Source: G963662905 sp965230045 (GTDB lineage: Bacteria > Bacteroidota > Bacteroidia > Bacteroidales > WRLA01). From it: a DNA stretch of 64,000 nt. Made by a program: the position numbers and the translations under genes. The first letter of the stretch is position 1; every line of letters starts with the position of its first letter. The notes under the pieces are model-generated. The model was given only the letters and a program-made list of their open reading frames with translations, did not search any database and was not told where the DNA came from. Of this stretch, positions 42,740 through 53,009 are shown in pieces. The stretch is from the NCBI GenBank assembly GCA_965230045.1, contig OZ245940.1, positions 1,364,001-1,428,000 of the forward strand, given 5' to 3'.

Positions 42740-44103
42740 ATTTTCACTTTCTTTAAAAGTTCCTGTTCAACTTCTTTTGTGAGTTTATCAATATCTCCGG
42801 CTCCTGCCAGAATAAAAATTTCTTCTTCCTGTTCAGCCAGAAAACCGGCCAGCATTTCCTTGCTGCAAATCTGTTTCTTCATTTCCGGCATCCTGTCCAG
42901 TATCATTTGCGCGCTGACTCCTTCAATGGGTTTTTCCCGGGCCGGATAAATGTTGAGCAAAATGCAGTTATCGCATTGCGCCAGCGTTTTAGCAAAACCA
43001 TCGGCGAAATCGCGTGTGCGGCTGTAAAGATGGGGCTGGAAAACACAGCAAATCTTTTTGCCGGGATAAATTTCGCCCACACTTTCGAGCAGGGCGGCCA
43101 GCTCTTCGGGATGATGTGCATAATCATCAATTAAAACAAGCCCCGGGCTTTGGATGCGATAGTCAAAGCGCCGGTAAACCCCGGCATAGCTTTCCATCGC
43201 TTTGCGGATTGCGCTTTCTTCAATGCCATTTAAACGAGCCATGGCAATAGCGCCCAGAGCATTCTCCAGATTGATTTTGCCCATCGCTTTCATGCGCATT
43301 GCTTTGAGCGTGCAGTCCGGACATTTTATATCAAATTCGTAATAACCGTCTTTGTCAATCCGGTAGTGGCTTATGCTGAAATCCGCTTCAGAATTTGATG
43401 GATGGTATGTGAACCTCTTCGTACTTCCTTTGACTTGCAGCCCGTGTTTTACGAGCAAAAAGCCATCATCCTTTATTTTGTTTGCAAATTCATTGAAAGC
43501 TTTGAGCAGTTCTTCGTGACTGTTGTAAATGTCGAGATGATCGGCATCCGTGGAGGTAATCAGTGCTGAATGCGGTAGCAGGCGCAGGAACGAACGGTCG
43601 TATTCGTCTGCTTCAACAATAATATTGTTGCTGTTATTCCCGGAATGGATGTAATTTCCTTTGTAATTATTGGAAATTCCGCCAATAAATGCAGTGCATC
43701 CGGCCACCGAGTTCATGAAAATGTGCGCCAGCATGCTGCTTGTTGTTGTTTTTCCGTGCGTTCCGGCTACCGCGATGCAGTTCCCTGCATTGGCAATTTG
43801 CGCCAAAACCTCACTGCGTTTCAGTAATTGAGTTTCCTCATCATTGCGGAAATAATTCAGGATTTTATTGTCGGCAGGGATGGCCGGTGTATAAATTGCC
43901 AGTTCAATGGGCCAGGGGCAATCTTCAGGATTGTCGTCGTAAGTTATTTCAATGCCCTCTTGCTCAAGCGCCTGCGTAACATGCGACGGGCTGCGGTCGT
44001 ATCCACAAACATGCGCATTTTTGGCCTTGAAATATCTTGCCAGGGCGCTCATGCCTATGCCGCCGATGCCAATGAAATAGATATGTGACGCATTCATGCT
44101 CAT
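42736..44103 (-). CDS. murC: UDP-N-acetylmuramate--L-alanine ligase
   Basis: 455 residues. Rossmann-like start IYFIGIGGIGMSALARYF, ATP loop GTHGKTTTSSML at 114 onward, VEADEYDRSFL and DDYAHHPEEL are Mur ligase C motifs. It adds L-Ala to UDP-MurNAc in the cytoplasm. Its ATG overlaps the murG stop (ATGA), and a second ATG two codons later is equally possible. Confidence 0.98.
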   Translation of the reverse strand: MSMNASHIYFIGIGGIGMSALARYFKAKNAHVCGYDRSPSHVTQALEQEGIEITYDDNPEDCPWPIELAIYTPAIPADNKILNYFRNDEETQLLKRSEVLAQIANAGNCIAVAGTHGKTTTSSMLAHIFMNSVAGCTAFIGGISNNYKGNYIHSGNNSNNIIVEADEYDRSFLRLLPHSALITSTDADHLDIYNSHEELLKAFNEFANKIKDDGFLLVKHGLQVKGSTKRFTYHPSNSEADFSISHYRIDKDGYYEFDIKCPDCTLKAMRMKAMGKINLENALGAIAMARLNGIEESAIRKAMESYAGVYRRFDYRIQSPGLVLIDDYAHHPEELAALLESVGEIYPGKKICCVFQPHLYSRTRDFADGFAKTLAQCDNCILLNIYPAREKPIEGVSAQMILDRMPEMKKQICSKEMLAGFLAEQEEEIFILAGAGDIDKLTKEVEQELLKKVKI

Positions 44104-45230
44104 TTTCTTTTTGCTCTTTTTTGTTTAGTGAGTTTAAAAACTTCCTGTGCAATTCGGTCGTCTGCATCGAGGATGCCGTTGCGGGCGATATTGGCCGATA
44201 ATTGCTGGCGCTGCAGGTTGTTCTCCATCAGCCCGACGACCACTTTGCCCAGTTTTTCTTCAGCTTCGGAATTGCTTACCAAAACGGCTGCATTTTGATC
44301 AACAAGTGCTTTGGCGTTTTTGGTTTGATGATCTTCTGCCGCTGTGGGCAGGGGCACAAAAATGCTGGGCTTTCCGGTGGCGCAAAGCTCCGAAATGGCA
44401 ATGGCGCCGGCACGGCTGATCACTAAATCCGCAGCGGCATAGGCCAGGTCCATACGTTGGATAAAAGCCAGTGGCTTGATGTTTTTGAGCCCTTTTTTAT
44501 CGATCGCGTTCAATGCTTCCTGAAGAAATGGTTTTCCGGTTTGCCAGATGATTTGCATACCGGCTTCGGAAAGCATGTCCAGGTTTTTCTTTATGGCTTT
44601 GTTGATGGCCAAAGCGCCCTGGCTTCCTCCGACAATGAGCAGGGTTTTGCGATGCGCTTCCAGCCCGAAAAAGTCGTAGGCTTCTTCGTTTTTGCCCGCG
44701 GTTTCTACTACATCCCTGCGGATGGGGTTACCGGTATAAACAATTTTGTCCTTTGGGAAAAATTTATCCAGGCCGTGATAAGCCACGCAAATTGTACCGG
44801 CTTTTTTCGCCAGGATACGGTTGGTGACGCCGGGAAATGAGTTTTGCTCCTGAAGCAATGTTGGTATTTTTCTTTTTCCGGCAGCCCTCAGGCTGGGGCC
44901 GCTGGCATATCCGCCTACGCCAACAACAGCATCAGGTTTAAACTGCTTCATGATTTTTTTTGCTTTTCGCAGGCTTGCAATCAGCTTAAAAGGAAAGGAA
45001 AGGTTTTTGAGGCTCAGGCTTCGTTGGAACCCACTGATCCAAAGACCTTCAATGGGATAGCCTGCTTCGGGGACTTTTTCCATTTCCATTTTGCCTTCTG
45101 CGCCAATGAAAAGTATTTGGGCATCAGGCTTTTGCCTTTTAATGGCATTGGCAATTGCAATGGCCGGGAAAATATGCCCTCCGGTTCCTCCTCCGCTGAT
45201 AATGATCCTGATATTTTCTTTTCCTTCCAT
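44100..45230 (-). CDS. murG: UDP-GlcNAc:lipid I N-acetylglucosamine transferase MurG
   Basis: 376 residues. GT28 family: IISGGGTGGHIFPAIAIANA at the N-terminus, GVGGYASGPSLRAA, then LIVGGSQGALAIN, VISRAGAIAISELCATGKPS, and PLPTAAEDHQTKNA. It makes lipid II on the inner face of the membrane. Confidence 0.98.
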   Translation of the reverse strand: MEGKENIRIIISGGGTGGHIFPAIAIANAIKRQKPDAQILFIGAEGKMEMEKVPEAGYPIEGLWISGFQRSLSLKNLSFPFKLIASLRKAKKIMKQFKPDAVVGVGGYASGPSLRAAGKRKIPTLLQEQNSFPGVTNRILAKKAGTICVAYHGLDKFFPKDKIVYTGNPIRRDVVETAGKNEEAYDFFGLEAHRKTLLIVGGSQGALAINKAIKKNLDMLSEAGMQIIWQTGKPFLQEALNAIDKKGLKNIKPLAFIQRMDLAYAAADLVISRAGAIAISELCATGKPSIFVPLPTAAEDHQTKNAKALVDQNAAVLVSNSEAEEKLGKVVVGLMENNLQRQQLSANIARNGILDADDRIAQEVFKLTKQKRAKRK

Positions 45231-45231
45231 T

Positions 45232-46413
45232 TTATGCCTTTACTGTTTTTAATTTCTTTTCTGCACGGTCGTTGTTTAAGCTTACGGCCAGTAATAAGCC
45301 GATTTGGATGCTGGTAATCAGCAGTGAGGTGCCGCCCATACTGATCAGGGGCAGGGTTTGTCCGGTAACCGGGAATAAATGAACGGCAACAGCCATATTT
45401 ATAAATGCTTGAAAAGCAATGCTGAAGCTGATGCCAATGGCAAGTAGTGCCCCGAATTTAGATTGGCTGCGCGATGCGATTTTAATGCCCCGGAACAAAA
45501 AGATGATGTATAATACGATTACGGGTATGGCTCCCAGCAACAGGCCGTATTCCTCAACAATTATTGCGAAAATAAAATCGGAATAGGGGTGGGGCAGAAA
45601 ATTCCTTTGCGTGCTGTTGCCGGGGCCTTTGCCTGCAATTCCACCCGAAGCAACAGCTATTTTTGATTGTACGACCTGGTAATTTTCTGCCTGGTCGTCC
45701 GCATTATCGCTGGTAAAACTTTCAATACGGTTGACCCATGTTTCGGCGCGGGGCAGCAATTGCGGGAAAAAGCGGCCAATGGACAATGCCAAAACAATGA
45801 TGATAATTCCGCTGCCGATAAGTCCCATGATATGGCGCATGCTGATACGCCCGATAAACATCATTACAACAGTAATGCCCATGAGCATAACGGCTGTGGA
45901 AAAGTTTGCAGGAAAAATGAGCATGGCGATAATTAATGCCGGCACAAAAACCGGAAGAAACCCCTTTTGAAAATCTGTGATGACATCCTGCTTTTTGGAC
46001 AGCATGCGGGCAGTGTACATTATGAGCACAATTTTGGCCAGGTCCGACGTCTGGAAACTGACTCCCGTTCCGGGGATTACCAGCCAACGGTTGGCGTCAT
46101 TGATATTAGAGCCCGCCACAAGTGTTACCAAAAGCAGGGGTATGGTGATGTATAAACCGATTTGAGCAAGCTTGCCATAAAAATTGAAAGGTATAAACTG
46201 TACGGCCATAATCAGCACAACACCTGTGGCCAGGAAGAAAAGCTGCCTGCCGAGATAATGCGCTATGTCCCCGTTGTAGCGCATAAAAGCCAGAGAGCCA
46301 GTTGCGCTGTAAACAGTCATAAGGGAATACGCCGCAAAAAACATAAAGGTAAACCAGATTACTTTGTCTGTTCTCAGCGTGGCCTTAATTGTATGTTCAA
46401 TGATGTTGCTCAA
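45232..46413 (-). CDS. ftsW: SEDS peptidoglycan polymerase FtsW
   Basis: 393 residues, about ten membrane helices. SEDS landmarks: IPGTGVSFQTSDLAKIVLIM, GIAGKGPGNSTQRNFLPHPY (a form of the conserved large loop), SDFIFAIIVEEYG and GGTSLLITSIQIGLLL. It polymerises septal glycan with FtsI. Confidence 0.97.
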   Translation of the reverse strand: MSNIIEHTIKATLRTDKVIWFTFMFFAAYSLMTVYSATGSLAFMRYNGDIAHYLGRQLFFLATGVVLIMAVQFIPFNFYGKLAQIGLYITIPLLLVTLVAGSNINDANRWLVIPGTGVSFQTSDLAKIVLIMYTARMLSKKQDVITDFQKGFLPVFVPALIIAMLIFPANFSTAVMLMGITVVMMFIGRISMRHIMGLIGSGIIIIVLALSIGRFFPQLLPRAETWVNRIESFTSDNADDQAENYQVVQSKIAVASGGIAGKGPGNSTQRNFLPHPYSDFIFAIIVEEYGLLLGAIPVIVLYIIFLFRGIKIASRSQSKFGALLAIGISFSIAFQAFINMAVAVHLFPVTGQTLPLISMGGTSLLITSIQIGLLLAVSLNNDRAEKKLKTVKA

Positions 46414-46425
46414 ATCAAAAGCAGT

Positions 46426-47766
46426 TTAAAGTTTCTTTACGGTTTCTTTGAAGCTTTGCCCGCGTTCTTCATAGCTTTTGAAGAGATCGAAGCTTGCACA
46501 GGCCGGAGATAAAAGCACGCAATCGCCGCTTTGTGCAATTTCGTAGGCATAGGCTACGGCTGCTGTCATGGATTCCGTTTCATACATATGTTCCACTGAT
46601 CCCGAAAAAGCGGCCCGCAATGCGCTGTTGTCTTTTCCCAAACAGATAATGTGCTTTACTTTCTCCTGGACCATTGGGAGCAACTGGCTGTAATCGTTGC
46701 CTTTGTCGATGCCACCGGCAATCCAGATAATGGGCTTGCGGATGCTTTCCAGCGCATACCAGCAGGCATTTACGTTGGTAGCTTTGGAATCGTTGATGTA
46801 TTCCACGCCATGCACGTTGGCCACATATTCCAAACGGTGCTCAACATTTTTAAAATTCGATAAACTTTCTTTCAGGCTTTCCCTGCGCACATCCAGCAAG
46901 CGTGCCGTGATGCTCGATGCCATCGAATTATAAACGTTATGTCTGCCTTGTAAGGCTAATTTTTCCAGCGTCATATCAAATTTGTTTAATTCAGTTTCAA
47001 TAATCATTTTATCCCCCTCAGTCCAGGCGCCTTTCTCCATTTTTTGCTTTAGGCTGAATGGATAAAAAGTGGGCCGTATTCCGCTTTGGGGCAGTCGTTT
47101 GAGGATTTCCGGATCATCATGGCAATAAATAAATGAATCCTTTTCGGTCATATTCCGTATGACCCGGAGTTTTGATGCTGCATAGCGTTCAAAGCTGTAG
47201 TCATAGCGGTCGAGATGGTCCGGTGTGATGTTGGTAAGTACCGCGATATCGGCCTTGAAATCATACATTCCATCCAATTGGAAGCTGCTGATTTCGAGTA
47301 CATAGATATCGTGTTTTTCCAAAGCCACCTGTTTGGCAAAGCTGCTGCCTACATTTCCTGCCAGTCCGGCATTAAAGCCTGCCTGTTTCAGGATGTGGTG
47401 CGTGAGCAGGGTGGTGGTTGTTTTTCCGTTGCTGCCCGTAATGCAGATATGTTTTGCATTGGAGTAGCGTCCGGCATATTCAATTTCGGAAATCACCGGA
47501 ATCCCTTTTTCATGCGCCGCTTTAATGAGCGGAACGCTATCGGGTATGCCCGGACTTTTTACGATCAGCCCTGCCGATAAAATGCGCTCACGGTCGTGCC
47601 TGCCTTCCTCAAATTCTATTTCAAAATTTTTAAGAACGTTTTTATATTGCTGCCCGATTTTCCCGAAATCACTCAGAAAAACCCGGCCTTCCTTGCATTT
47701 AGCCAGGATTGCTGCCCCGGTTCCGCTTTCTCCGGCACCCAGGACAACGGTATTTTCGGATGCCAT
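46426..47766 (-). CDS. murD: UDP-N-acetylmuramoylalanine--D-glutamate ligase
   Basis: 446 residues. N-terminal VVLGAGESGTGAAILA, ATP loop ITGSNGKTTTTLL, LTNITPDHLDRY, NDSKATN and LSPACASFDLFKSYEERG are the standard MurD motifs. Confidence 0.98.
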   Translation of the reverse strand: MASENTVVLGAGESGTGAAILAKCKEGRVFLSDFGKIGQQYKNVLKNFEIEFEEGRHDRERILSAGLIVKSPGIPDSVPLIKAAHEKGIPVISEIEYAGRYSNAKHICITGSNGKTTTTLLTHHILKQAGFNAGLAGNVGSSFAKQVALEKHDIYVLEISSFQLDGMYDFKADIAVLTNITPDHLDRYDYSFERYAASKLRVIRNMTEKDSFIYCHDDPEILKRLPQSGIRPTFYPFSLKQKMEKGAWTEGDKMIIETELNKFDMTLEKLALQGRHNVYNSMASSITARLLDVRRESLKESLSNFKNVEHRLEYVANVHGVEYINDSKATNVNACWYALESIRKPIIWIAGGIDKGNDYSQLLPMVQEKVKHIICLGKDNSALRAAFSGSVEHMYETESMTAAVAYAYEIAQSGDCVLLSPACASFDLFKSYEERGQSFKETVKKL

Positions 47767-47787
47767 TTTGTGTGTTTTTATATTTCA

Positions 47788-49041
47788 TTATCTGATCTTT
47801 AGCGTTACAATAGTGAGTACGGCCAGCATGATGCCCACAATCATAAAGCGGAGCACGATTTTTGGCTCGGGATATCCTTTTTTCTGAAAATGGTGATGTA
47901 ATGGTGCCATGAGAAAAATCCTGCGGCCTGTGCCGGTTTTTTTGCGGGTGTATTTAAACCAGCTTACCTGCATCACAACGGAGATGTTTTCTGCCAGGAA
48001 AACACCGCATAAAATGGGTATCAACAGCTCCTTGCGGATGATGATGGCAAATACGGCAATAATCCCGCCCAAAGCCAGGCTGCCGGTATCGCCCATAAAG
48101 ACCTGTGCCGGATAGGAGTTGTACCATAGAAACCCGACAGTTGCCCCCACAAAGGCGCCGATAAAAATGGCGAGTTCGCCCGTATTGGGTATGTACATGA
48201 TATTCAGGTAATCGGCAAAAATGATATTGCCCGAAACCCAGGCCAGTATCCCCAATGTTGTGGCTATAATTGCCGATGTGCCGGTGGCCAGGCCGTCCAT
48301 GCCATCGGTAAGGTTGGCGCCGTTGCTCACCGCGGTGATGATGAAAATCACAATCGGGATAAAAACCAGCCAGGCATATTTTGATGCTTTTTCGCCCATC
48401 CAACTGATGAGAACCGCATAATCAAATTCATTGTTTTTGACGAAAGGAATGGTCGTTTTTGTCGATTTTACCGATGTTTCCGAAAAATTGCGTTTGGCTT
48501 TTTCGTAATTCTCGGCATTCATAATATTATTGCTTTCCACATATTGGTGTGCTTCGTCTTTTTCACGGATCACCACGTCCGGGCTGAAATACAAGGCCGA
48601 AGCCACCATCAAGCCGAGGCTTACCTGACCGAAAACCTTAAAACGGCCACGCAGACCTTCTTTGTTTTTCTTGAAAACCTTGATATAATCGTCCAGGAAT
48701 CCTATAAAACCAAGCCAAACCGTGGTGAGCAGCATCAGTTGGATGTAAATATTATCGAGTTTGGCGAAAAGCAATGTGGGAATTACAATTGCGGAAAGGA
48801 TGATCAGACCGCCCATGGTTGGCGTTCCTTGTTTTTCCAGTTGGCCATCCAGTCCGAGGTCGCGCACGGTTTCGCCGACTTGTTTTTTTTGCAAATAGCG
48901 AATGATGCGGCCTCCAAAAAGCAATGAAATAATCAGGGAAGTAATTACTGCTGCAGCGGCACGAAATGAAATATATTGAAACATCCCCGCGCCGGGCAGG
49001 TCAATGTTTTGTTCTAAGTATGTAAACAGATGATATAACAT
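47788..49041 (-). CDS. mraY: Phospho-N-acetylmuramoyl-pentapeptide transferase
   Basis: 417 residues, ten membrane helices. GTPTMGGLIIL, GFLDDYIKVFKKNKEGL, NLTDGMDGLATG and FMGDTGSLALGG are MraY active-site loops, and APLHHHFQKKG is the HHH motif. A periplasmic insertion of about 60 residues (KDEAHQYVESNNIMNAENYE) is seen in Bacteroidota homologues. It makes lipid I. Confidence 0.98.
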   Translation of the reverse strand: MLYHLFTYLEQNIDLPGAGMFQYISFRAAAAVITSLIISLLFGGRIIRYLQKKQVGETVRDLGLDGQLEKQGTPTMGGLIILSAIVIPTLLFAKLDNIYIQLMLLTTVWLGFIGFLDDYIKVFKKNKEGLRGRFKVFGQVSLGLMVASALYFSPDVVIREKDEAHQYVESNNIMNAENYEKAKRNFSETSVKSTKTTIPFVKNNEFDYAVLISWMGEKASKYAWLVFIPIVIFIITAVSNGANLTDGMDGLATGTSAIIATTLGILAWVSGNIIFADYLNIMYIPNTGELAIFIGAFVGATVGFLWYNSYPAQVFMGDTGSLALGGIIAVFAIIIRKELLIPILCGVFLAENISVVMQVSWFKYTRKKTGTGRRIFLMAPLHHHFQKKGYPEPKIVLRFMIVGIMLAVLTIVTLKIR

Positions 49042-49042
49042 A

Positions 49043-50506
49043 TTATTTCTTACTGATTTTGAGTGCGTTTAAAATAATTTCCCTGTCGTCGAAAGGGTGT
49101 TTTACTTTATTGATTTCCTGATATTTTTCGTGTCCTTTTCCTGCAACCAGAACAATGTCGCCGGGCTGTGCCAGCATGACGGCAGTGCGTATGGCTTCTT
49201 CGCGGCGGCTGATGCTGATGCTGTTTTGTTTCTGGCTGTTGTTGAGGCCGGCTTCAATTTCATGGATAATGCTGTCGGGATCTTCTGTGCGCGGATTGTC
49301 GGAAGTGATGATGGTGCGGTCGCTGAGGCGGGCAGCAATTTGTCCCATTTCGGGACGTTTGCTGCGGTCACGGTCTCCGCCAGCACCAAAAACTGTGATG
49401 ATATTGCCTTTGTCTGGGCGTGTTTCCTGCAAAGTTTCCAGAACGTTCTTCAAGGCATCGGGCGTATGGGCATAATCCAGGATTCCGGTTACAAGGCCTT
49501 CATTGCGTACGATTTCCATGCGGCCTTCTGCCGGATGCAGGTTGCTGATGGCTTCGAGGCATTCCAGCTTGTTTTGCCCGCACTCTATAGCTGCACCATA
49601 AATTGCCGTAAGGTTTGATGCATTAAAGCGCCCTGCCAGCCGGCTCCATAAATCTGTTCCGTTGATGTTGAGCTGTAACCCTTCCAGCTGGTTTTCGATG
49701 ATGCGGCATTTGTAATCGGCCATTTGCCTGAGGCTGTATGTTTTTTTGCGCGCTTTGGTATTTTGAAGCATCGTCAGGCCGTTTTTGTCATCGGCATTGG
49801 TGAGCGCAAAGGCTGTTTTGGGCAGATGGTCAAAAAAGGTTTTTTTGGCTTTGATGTAGTTGGCAAAAGTGCCGTGATAATCCAGGTGGTCGTGGGTGAG
49901 GTTTGTGAAAATACCCCCACAGAAATGCAGTCCGGCAATGCGTTTCTGATCGACTGCGTGTGAGCTGACTTCCATAAAAACATAGTCGCAGCCGGCATCA
50001 AGCATTTCGGCAAGAAGCTGGTTCATTTGTACGGCATCGGGCGTAGTATGTGTTGCCTTTATAATCCGGTCGTTGATGCGGTTTTCTATGGTGCTCAAAA
50101 GCCCGCACTGATAGCCCAGGTTTTGAAAAAGACGGAACAGCAAAGTGGCAATGGTGGTTTTTCCATTGGTTCCGGTAACGCCGATCAGATGCAGTTTTTT
50201 TGAGGGGTTATCATAAAAAGCCGAAGCTGCTTCTCCCAAACTGAGTGCGCTGTCATTGGATTGGATCCAGCAGATTCCTTCTTTGGGCTTTGCCGGTATT
50301 TTTTCGCAGATTATTGCGCATGCACCTGATTCAATTGCTTTTTCAATATAATCATGGCCATCGCTTTGAGTGCCTTTTATTGCAACAAAAAGGCATCCTC
50401 TGCTTACTTTTCTCGAATCGAATTCAATTGCTGAAATCGTGGTTTCTGTATTGCCGGAAACTTTGATTTCAGTGAGTTGGGATAATATGTTGTCTAATCG
50501 CTTCAA
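49043..50506 (-). CDS. murE: UDP-MurNAc-tripeptide synthetase, meso-diaminopimelate type
   Basis: 487 residues. ATP loop GVTGTNGKTTIATLL, THTTPDAVQMNQLL and TSDNPRTEDPDSII. The DNPR motif is the signature for meso-diaminopimelate as the third residue. The start follows the ftsI stop by 2 bp. Confidence 0.98.
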   Translation of the reverse strand: MKRLDNILSQLTEIKVSGNTETTISAIEFDSRKVSRGCLFVAIKGTQSDGHDYIEKAIESGACAIICEKIPAKPKEGICWIQSNDSALSLGEAASAFYDNPSKKLHLIGVTGTNGKTTIATLLFRLFQNLGYQCGLLSTIENRINDRIIKATHTTPDAVQMNQLLAEMLDAGCDYVFMEVSSHAVDQKRIAGLHFCGGIFTNLTHDHLDYHGTFANYIKAKKTFFDHLPKTAFALTNADDKNGLTMLQNTKARKKTYSLRQMADYKCRIIENQLEGLQLNINGTDLWSRLAGRFNASNLTAIYGAAIECGQNKLECLEAISNLHPAEGRMEIVRNEGLVTGILDYAHTPDALKNVLETLQETRPDKGNIITVFGAGGDRDRSKRPEMGQIAARLSDRTIITSDNPRTEDPDSIIHEIEAGLNNSQKQNSISISRREEAIRTAVMLAQPGDIVLVAGKGHEKYQEINKVKHPFDDREIILNALKISKK

Positions 50507-50508
50507 AC

Positions 50509-52617
50509 CTAAATTGCAAGTGTTAGTTTAATTTCGCTTCCTTTTTTTACGGAACTACCGGCGGGTATCGATTGGTTTTTTACTTTGCCAAATCCGGAAA
50601 TATTGACGCTTAGCCCCAGATCCTCAAGCATATATACGGCATCGCGTGCCATCATGCCCCGGACATCGGGGATGCTGTAGCTCAGTATGCTGCGTTCTGC
50701 CATGCTGATGCTGTCGTCTTCTCTTCTGCTGATAACCCATTTCGTATTGTCTGGTAACAGAGGGCAGTCTATGTCGAGTTCGCTGTAAACTTCTTTCAGG
50801 TCAGGATAATATGCCGACCAAATAGCAGGGATGCTTGTGTTTTCCTGATTTTCGTATTTTTTTCCGGCATGAATGGCCAGGTCTGTTGCATAAACCCGGT
50901 CGGCAATAGAGCGGAAAACGGGGACAGCAAGCGTACTGGCATAGATGGATCCGGATCGTGGCCGGTGAATAACGACGATGCAGGAATATTTTGGGTTGTC
51001 GGCAGGGAAATAGCCGGCAAAAGTGGCGTTATAATTGGATTTGTCGTAGCGTCCGTTTATGGCAATTTGTGCTGTGCCTGTTTTTCCTGCCAGTGTATAA
51101 GGGCTGTTTTTGAAAGTGCGGGTGGCTGTGCCGTCTTCCACAACACCTTCCAGCAGCTCGCGTGCCAGGGCAATCGTTTCTTCCGATGCAATAGATTTGT
51201 CAATTACTTCAGTATCATACTTTTTGATGGTTTTCCCGGCTTTGCGTATTTCTTTTACAATGTGTGGTTTGACCATTTTCCCGCCATTGGCCACGGCATT
51301 ATATAGGCTAAGGGTCTGTAATGGCGTCAGCTGAAGCTCGTAGCCTATGCTCATCCAGGGTAAACTAACCGCCGACCAGCTTTTGTCTTTGGTGCTTTTG
51401 ATGTAGGGCGTGCCTTCTCCCGGAATCTCAAAACCAACAGCTTTATCGAGTGAGAGCCTTTTGATCCCACTGATGTATTTTTCGGGATTGTCTTTGTATG
51501 AGCGGTGGATGATTCGTGAAATGCCCACATTGGAAGAATGCTGGAAAATAGTCCGTACGGATGTAAACTCATTATCAAAAGCATGATCATCGTACATGGT
51601 GCGGTTGGCGTATTTATAAGATCCTTTTGCAGTGTAGATAGTGTCGTCCAGTTCAATTTGGTCGTCTTCCAAAGCAACCAGCATTGATGCCAGCTTGAAA
51701 GTTGAGCCGGGTTCGAAGCGCTCGGCAATGGCGAAGTTGTAGTATTCGCCAAGGTTTCCGTTTTTGTCGCGGCTGAGGTTTGCCATGGCCAGGATTTCGC
51801 CTGTTTCCACTTCCATTACAATGGCGCATCCTGCACGGGCATTGTGTGCTTCAATTTGCCTCCAGAGCGCATTTTCGGCAACATCCTGAATGTTTACGTC
51901 AATGCTTGTGATGACATCGCTTCCGTTGCGTGGCTCAATGTCTTTGCCGTAATTGACGGGTATCCAATATCCGCCCGAAACCTTGCGTACCACACGGGCG
52001 CCACTTTCACCTTTCAATTGTTCTGAAAAAGCACCTTCCAGCCCAACCGAAATATTCTCTTTTTCCAGCTCATAACCAATGGTTCGTTTTGCCAGCATCC
52101 CGAAAGGCATTTTGCGTTTGTTTTGCTGCAGGGCAATCAGGCCGCCTTTGAATTTTCCCCTGCGGAATATCGGGAATTCACGCATTTGCTTTAATTGCCC
52201 GTAATCTACATTCCTTTGGATCAGTAAATAACGGTTTCCTTTGTTGCGGGCATTTTGAAGTATCTGCCGGTATTTTTGTGCCGATTTATCATTGAAAAGA
52301 CGCGACAGCATCAATGCCAAAGAATCCCGTTTTTTATTGAACAGTTTTGTGCTGATGTGGGGCGATGCGACGTCCATCCGCACTTCAAAAACCGGTACTG
52401 TTGTGGCCAACAGGCTTCCGTTGCGTGAAAGGATATTGCCGCGCATGGCTTCAATTTGTTCAATTTTGATTGTCTCTTCCCGGGCTTTTTCCTTGAGCTC
52501 GTGCCCTTCGGCATATTGTATATAGATTACCTTGCCAAAAACAATCAGCCCGAACAACAAGCAAAAACTTGCCACCAGATAGGCCCTGCCCATTATGTCG
52601 TTTTTGACCTTGTTCAT
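50509..52617 (-). CDS. ftsI: Septal transpeptidase FtsI (PBP3) with PASTA domain
   Basis: 702 residues: N-terminal membrane helix (13-30), dimerisation domain, transpeptidase with STFK (305-308), SSN (361-363) and KTGT (512-515), then a C-terminal PASTA domain (about 648-702, IPDVRGMMARDAVYMLEDLG). It cross-links septal peptidoglycan. It overlaps ftsL by 4 bp. Confidence 0.98.
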   Translation of the reverse strand: MNKVKNDIMGRAYLVASFCLLFGLIVFGKVIYIQYAEGHELKEKAREETIKIEQIEAMRGNILSRNGSLLATTVPVFEVRMDVASPHISTKLFNKKRDSLALMLSRLFNDKSAQKYRQILQNARNKGNRYLLIQRNVDYGQLKQMREFPIFRRGKFKGGLIALQQNKRKMPFGMLAKRTIGYELEKENISVGLEGAFSEQLKGESGARVVRKVSGGYWIPVNYGKDIEPRNGSDVITSIDVNIQDVAENALWRQIEAHNARAGCAIVMEVETGEILAMANLSRDKNGNLGEYYNFAIAERFEPGSTFKLASMLVALEDDQIELDDTIYTAKGSYKYANRTMYDDHAFDNEFTSVRTIFQHSSNVGISRIIHRSYKDNPEKYISGIKRLSLDKAVGFEIPGEGTPYIKSTKDKSWSAVSLPWMSIGYELQLTPLQTLSLYNAVANGGKMVKPHIVKEIRKAGKTIKKYDTEVIDKSIASEETIALARELLEGVVEDGTATRTFKNSPYTLAGKTGTAQIAINGRYDKSNYNATFAGYFPADNPKYSCIVVIHRPRSGSIYASTLAVPVFRSIADRVYATDLAIHAGKKYENQENTSIPAIWSAYYPDLKEVYSELDIDCPLLPDNTKWVISRREDDSISMAERSILSYSIPDVRGMMARDAVYMLEDLGLSVNISGFGKVKNQSIPAGSSVKKGSEIKLTLAI

Positions 52618-53009
52618 TCGTCTTCAGAAATTATAATTGTTGGTGGCACAGTAGATTCCTTAATTCCGCTATATTCCAGCTTGCGTGCTATATACGACTG
52701 CCTTGTGCTGTCCATCAATTGCGATTTGGAACTGATGTATTCGTAGCGAAGCTGGATGAGGTCCTTTTTGGTTTTTTGTATCTCGCGTTTGTTTTTTTCG
52801 CTCCAGTAGCTGTTGGTAATATATATGATGCCTAAAATGATAAAGAGCAAAAAATAGGGGAGCATGCGCAGGGTTTCTTCTTTTTCAAAAAAACCACCGT
52901 AAATGGTATTGCTCAGGATTTTTTTATTTTTTTTGACTTTGGGCTTTTTTGGAGACTTGGGCTCTTTCTGTTCGCTATTGGTGTTTTTGACGTTTACCTT
53001 ATCCTTCAT
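52614..53009 (-). CDS. ftsL: FtsL-like cell division protein
   Basis: 131 residues: basic cytoplasmic N-terminus rich in Lys (KEPKSPKKPKVKKNKKIL), one membrane helix (MLPYFLLFIILGIIYITNSY) and a short periplasmic coiled coil (KTKKDLIQLRYEYISSKSQL). Sequence conservation in FtsL is low. The call rests on topology and position between rsmH and ftsI. It overlaps rsmH by 11 bp. Confidence 0.85.
   Translation of the reverse strand: MKDKVNVKNTNSEQKEPKSPKKPKVKKNKKILSNTIYGGFFEKEETLRMLPYFLLFIILGIIYITNSYWSEKNKREIQKTKKDLIQLRYEYISSKSQLMDSTRQSYIARKLEYSGIKESTVPPTIIISEDE

Noticed and set aside
46651..47580. Several + strand frames opposite the dcw genes
   Set aside because: They are antisense to well-supported mur and fts genes and lack start signals or domains.
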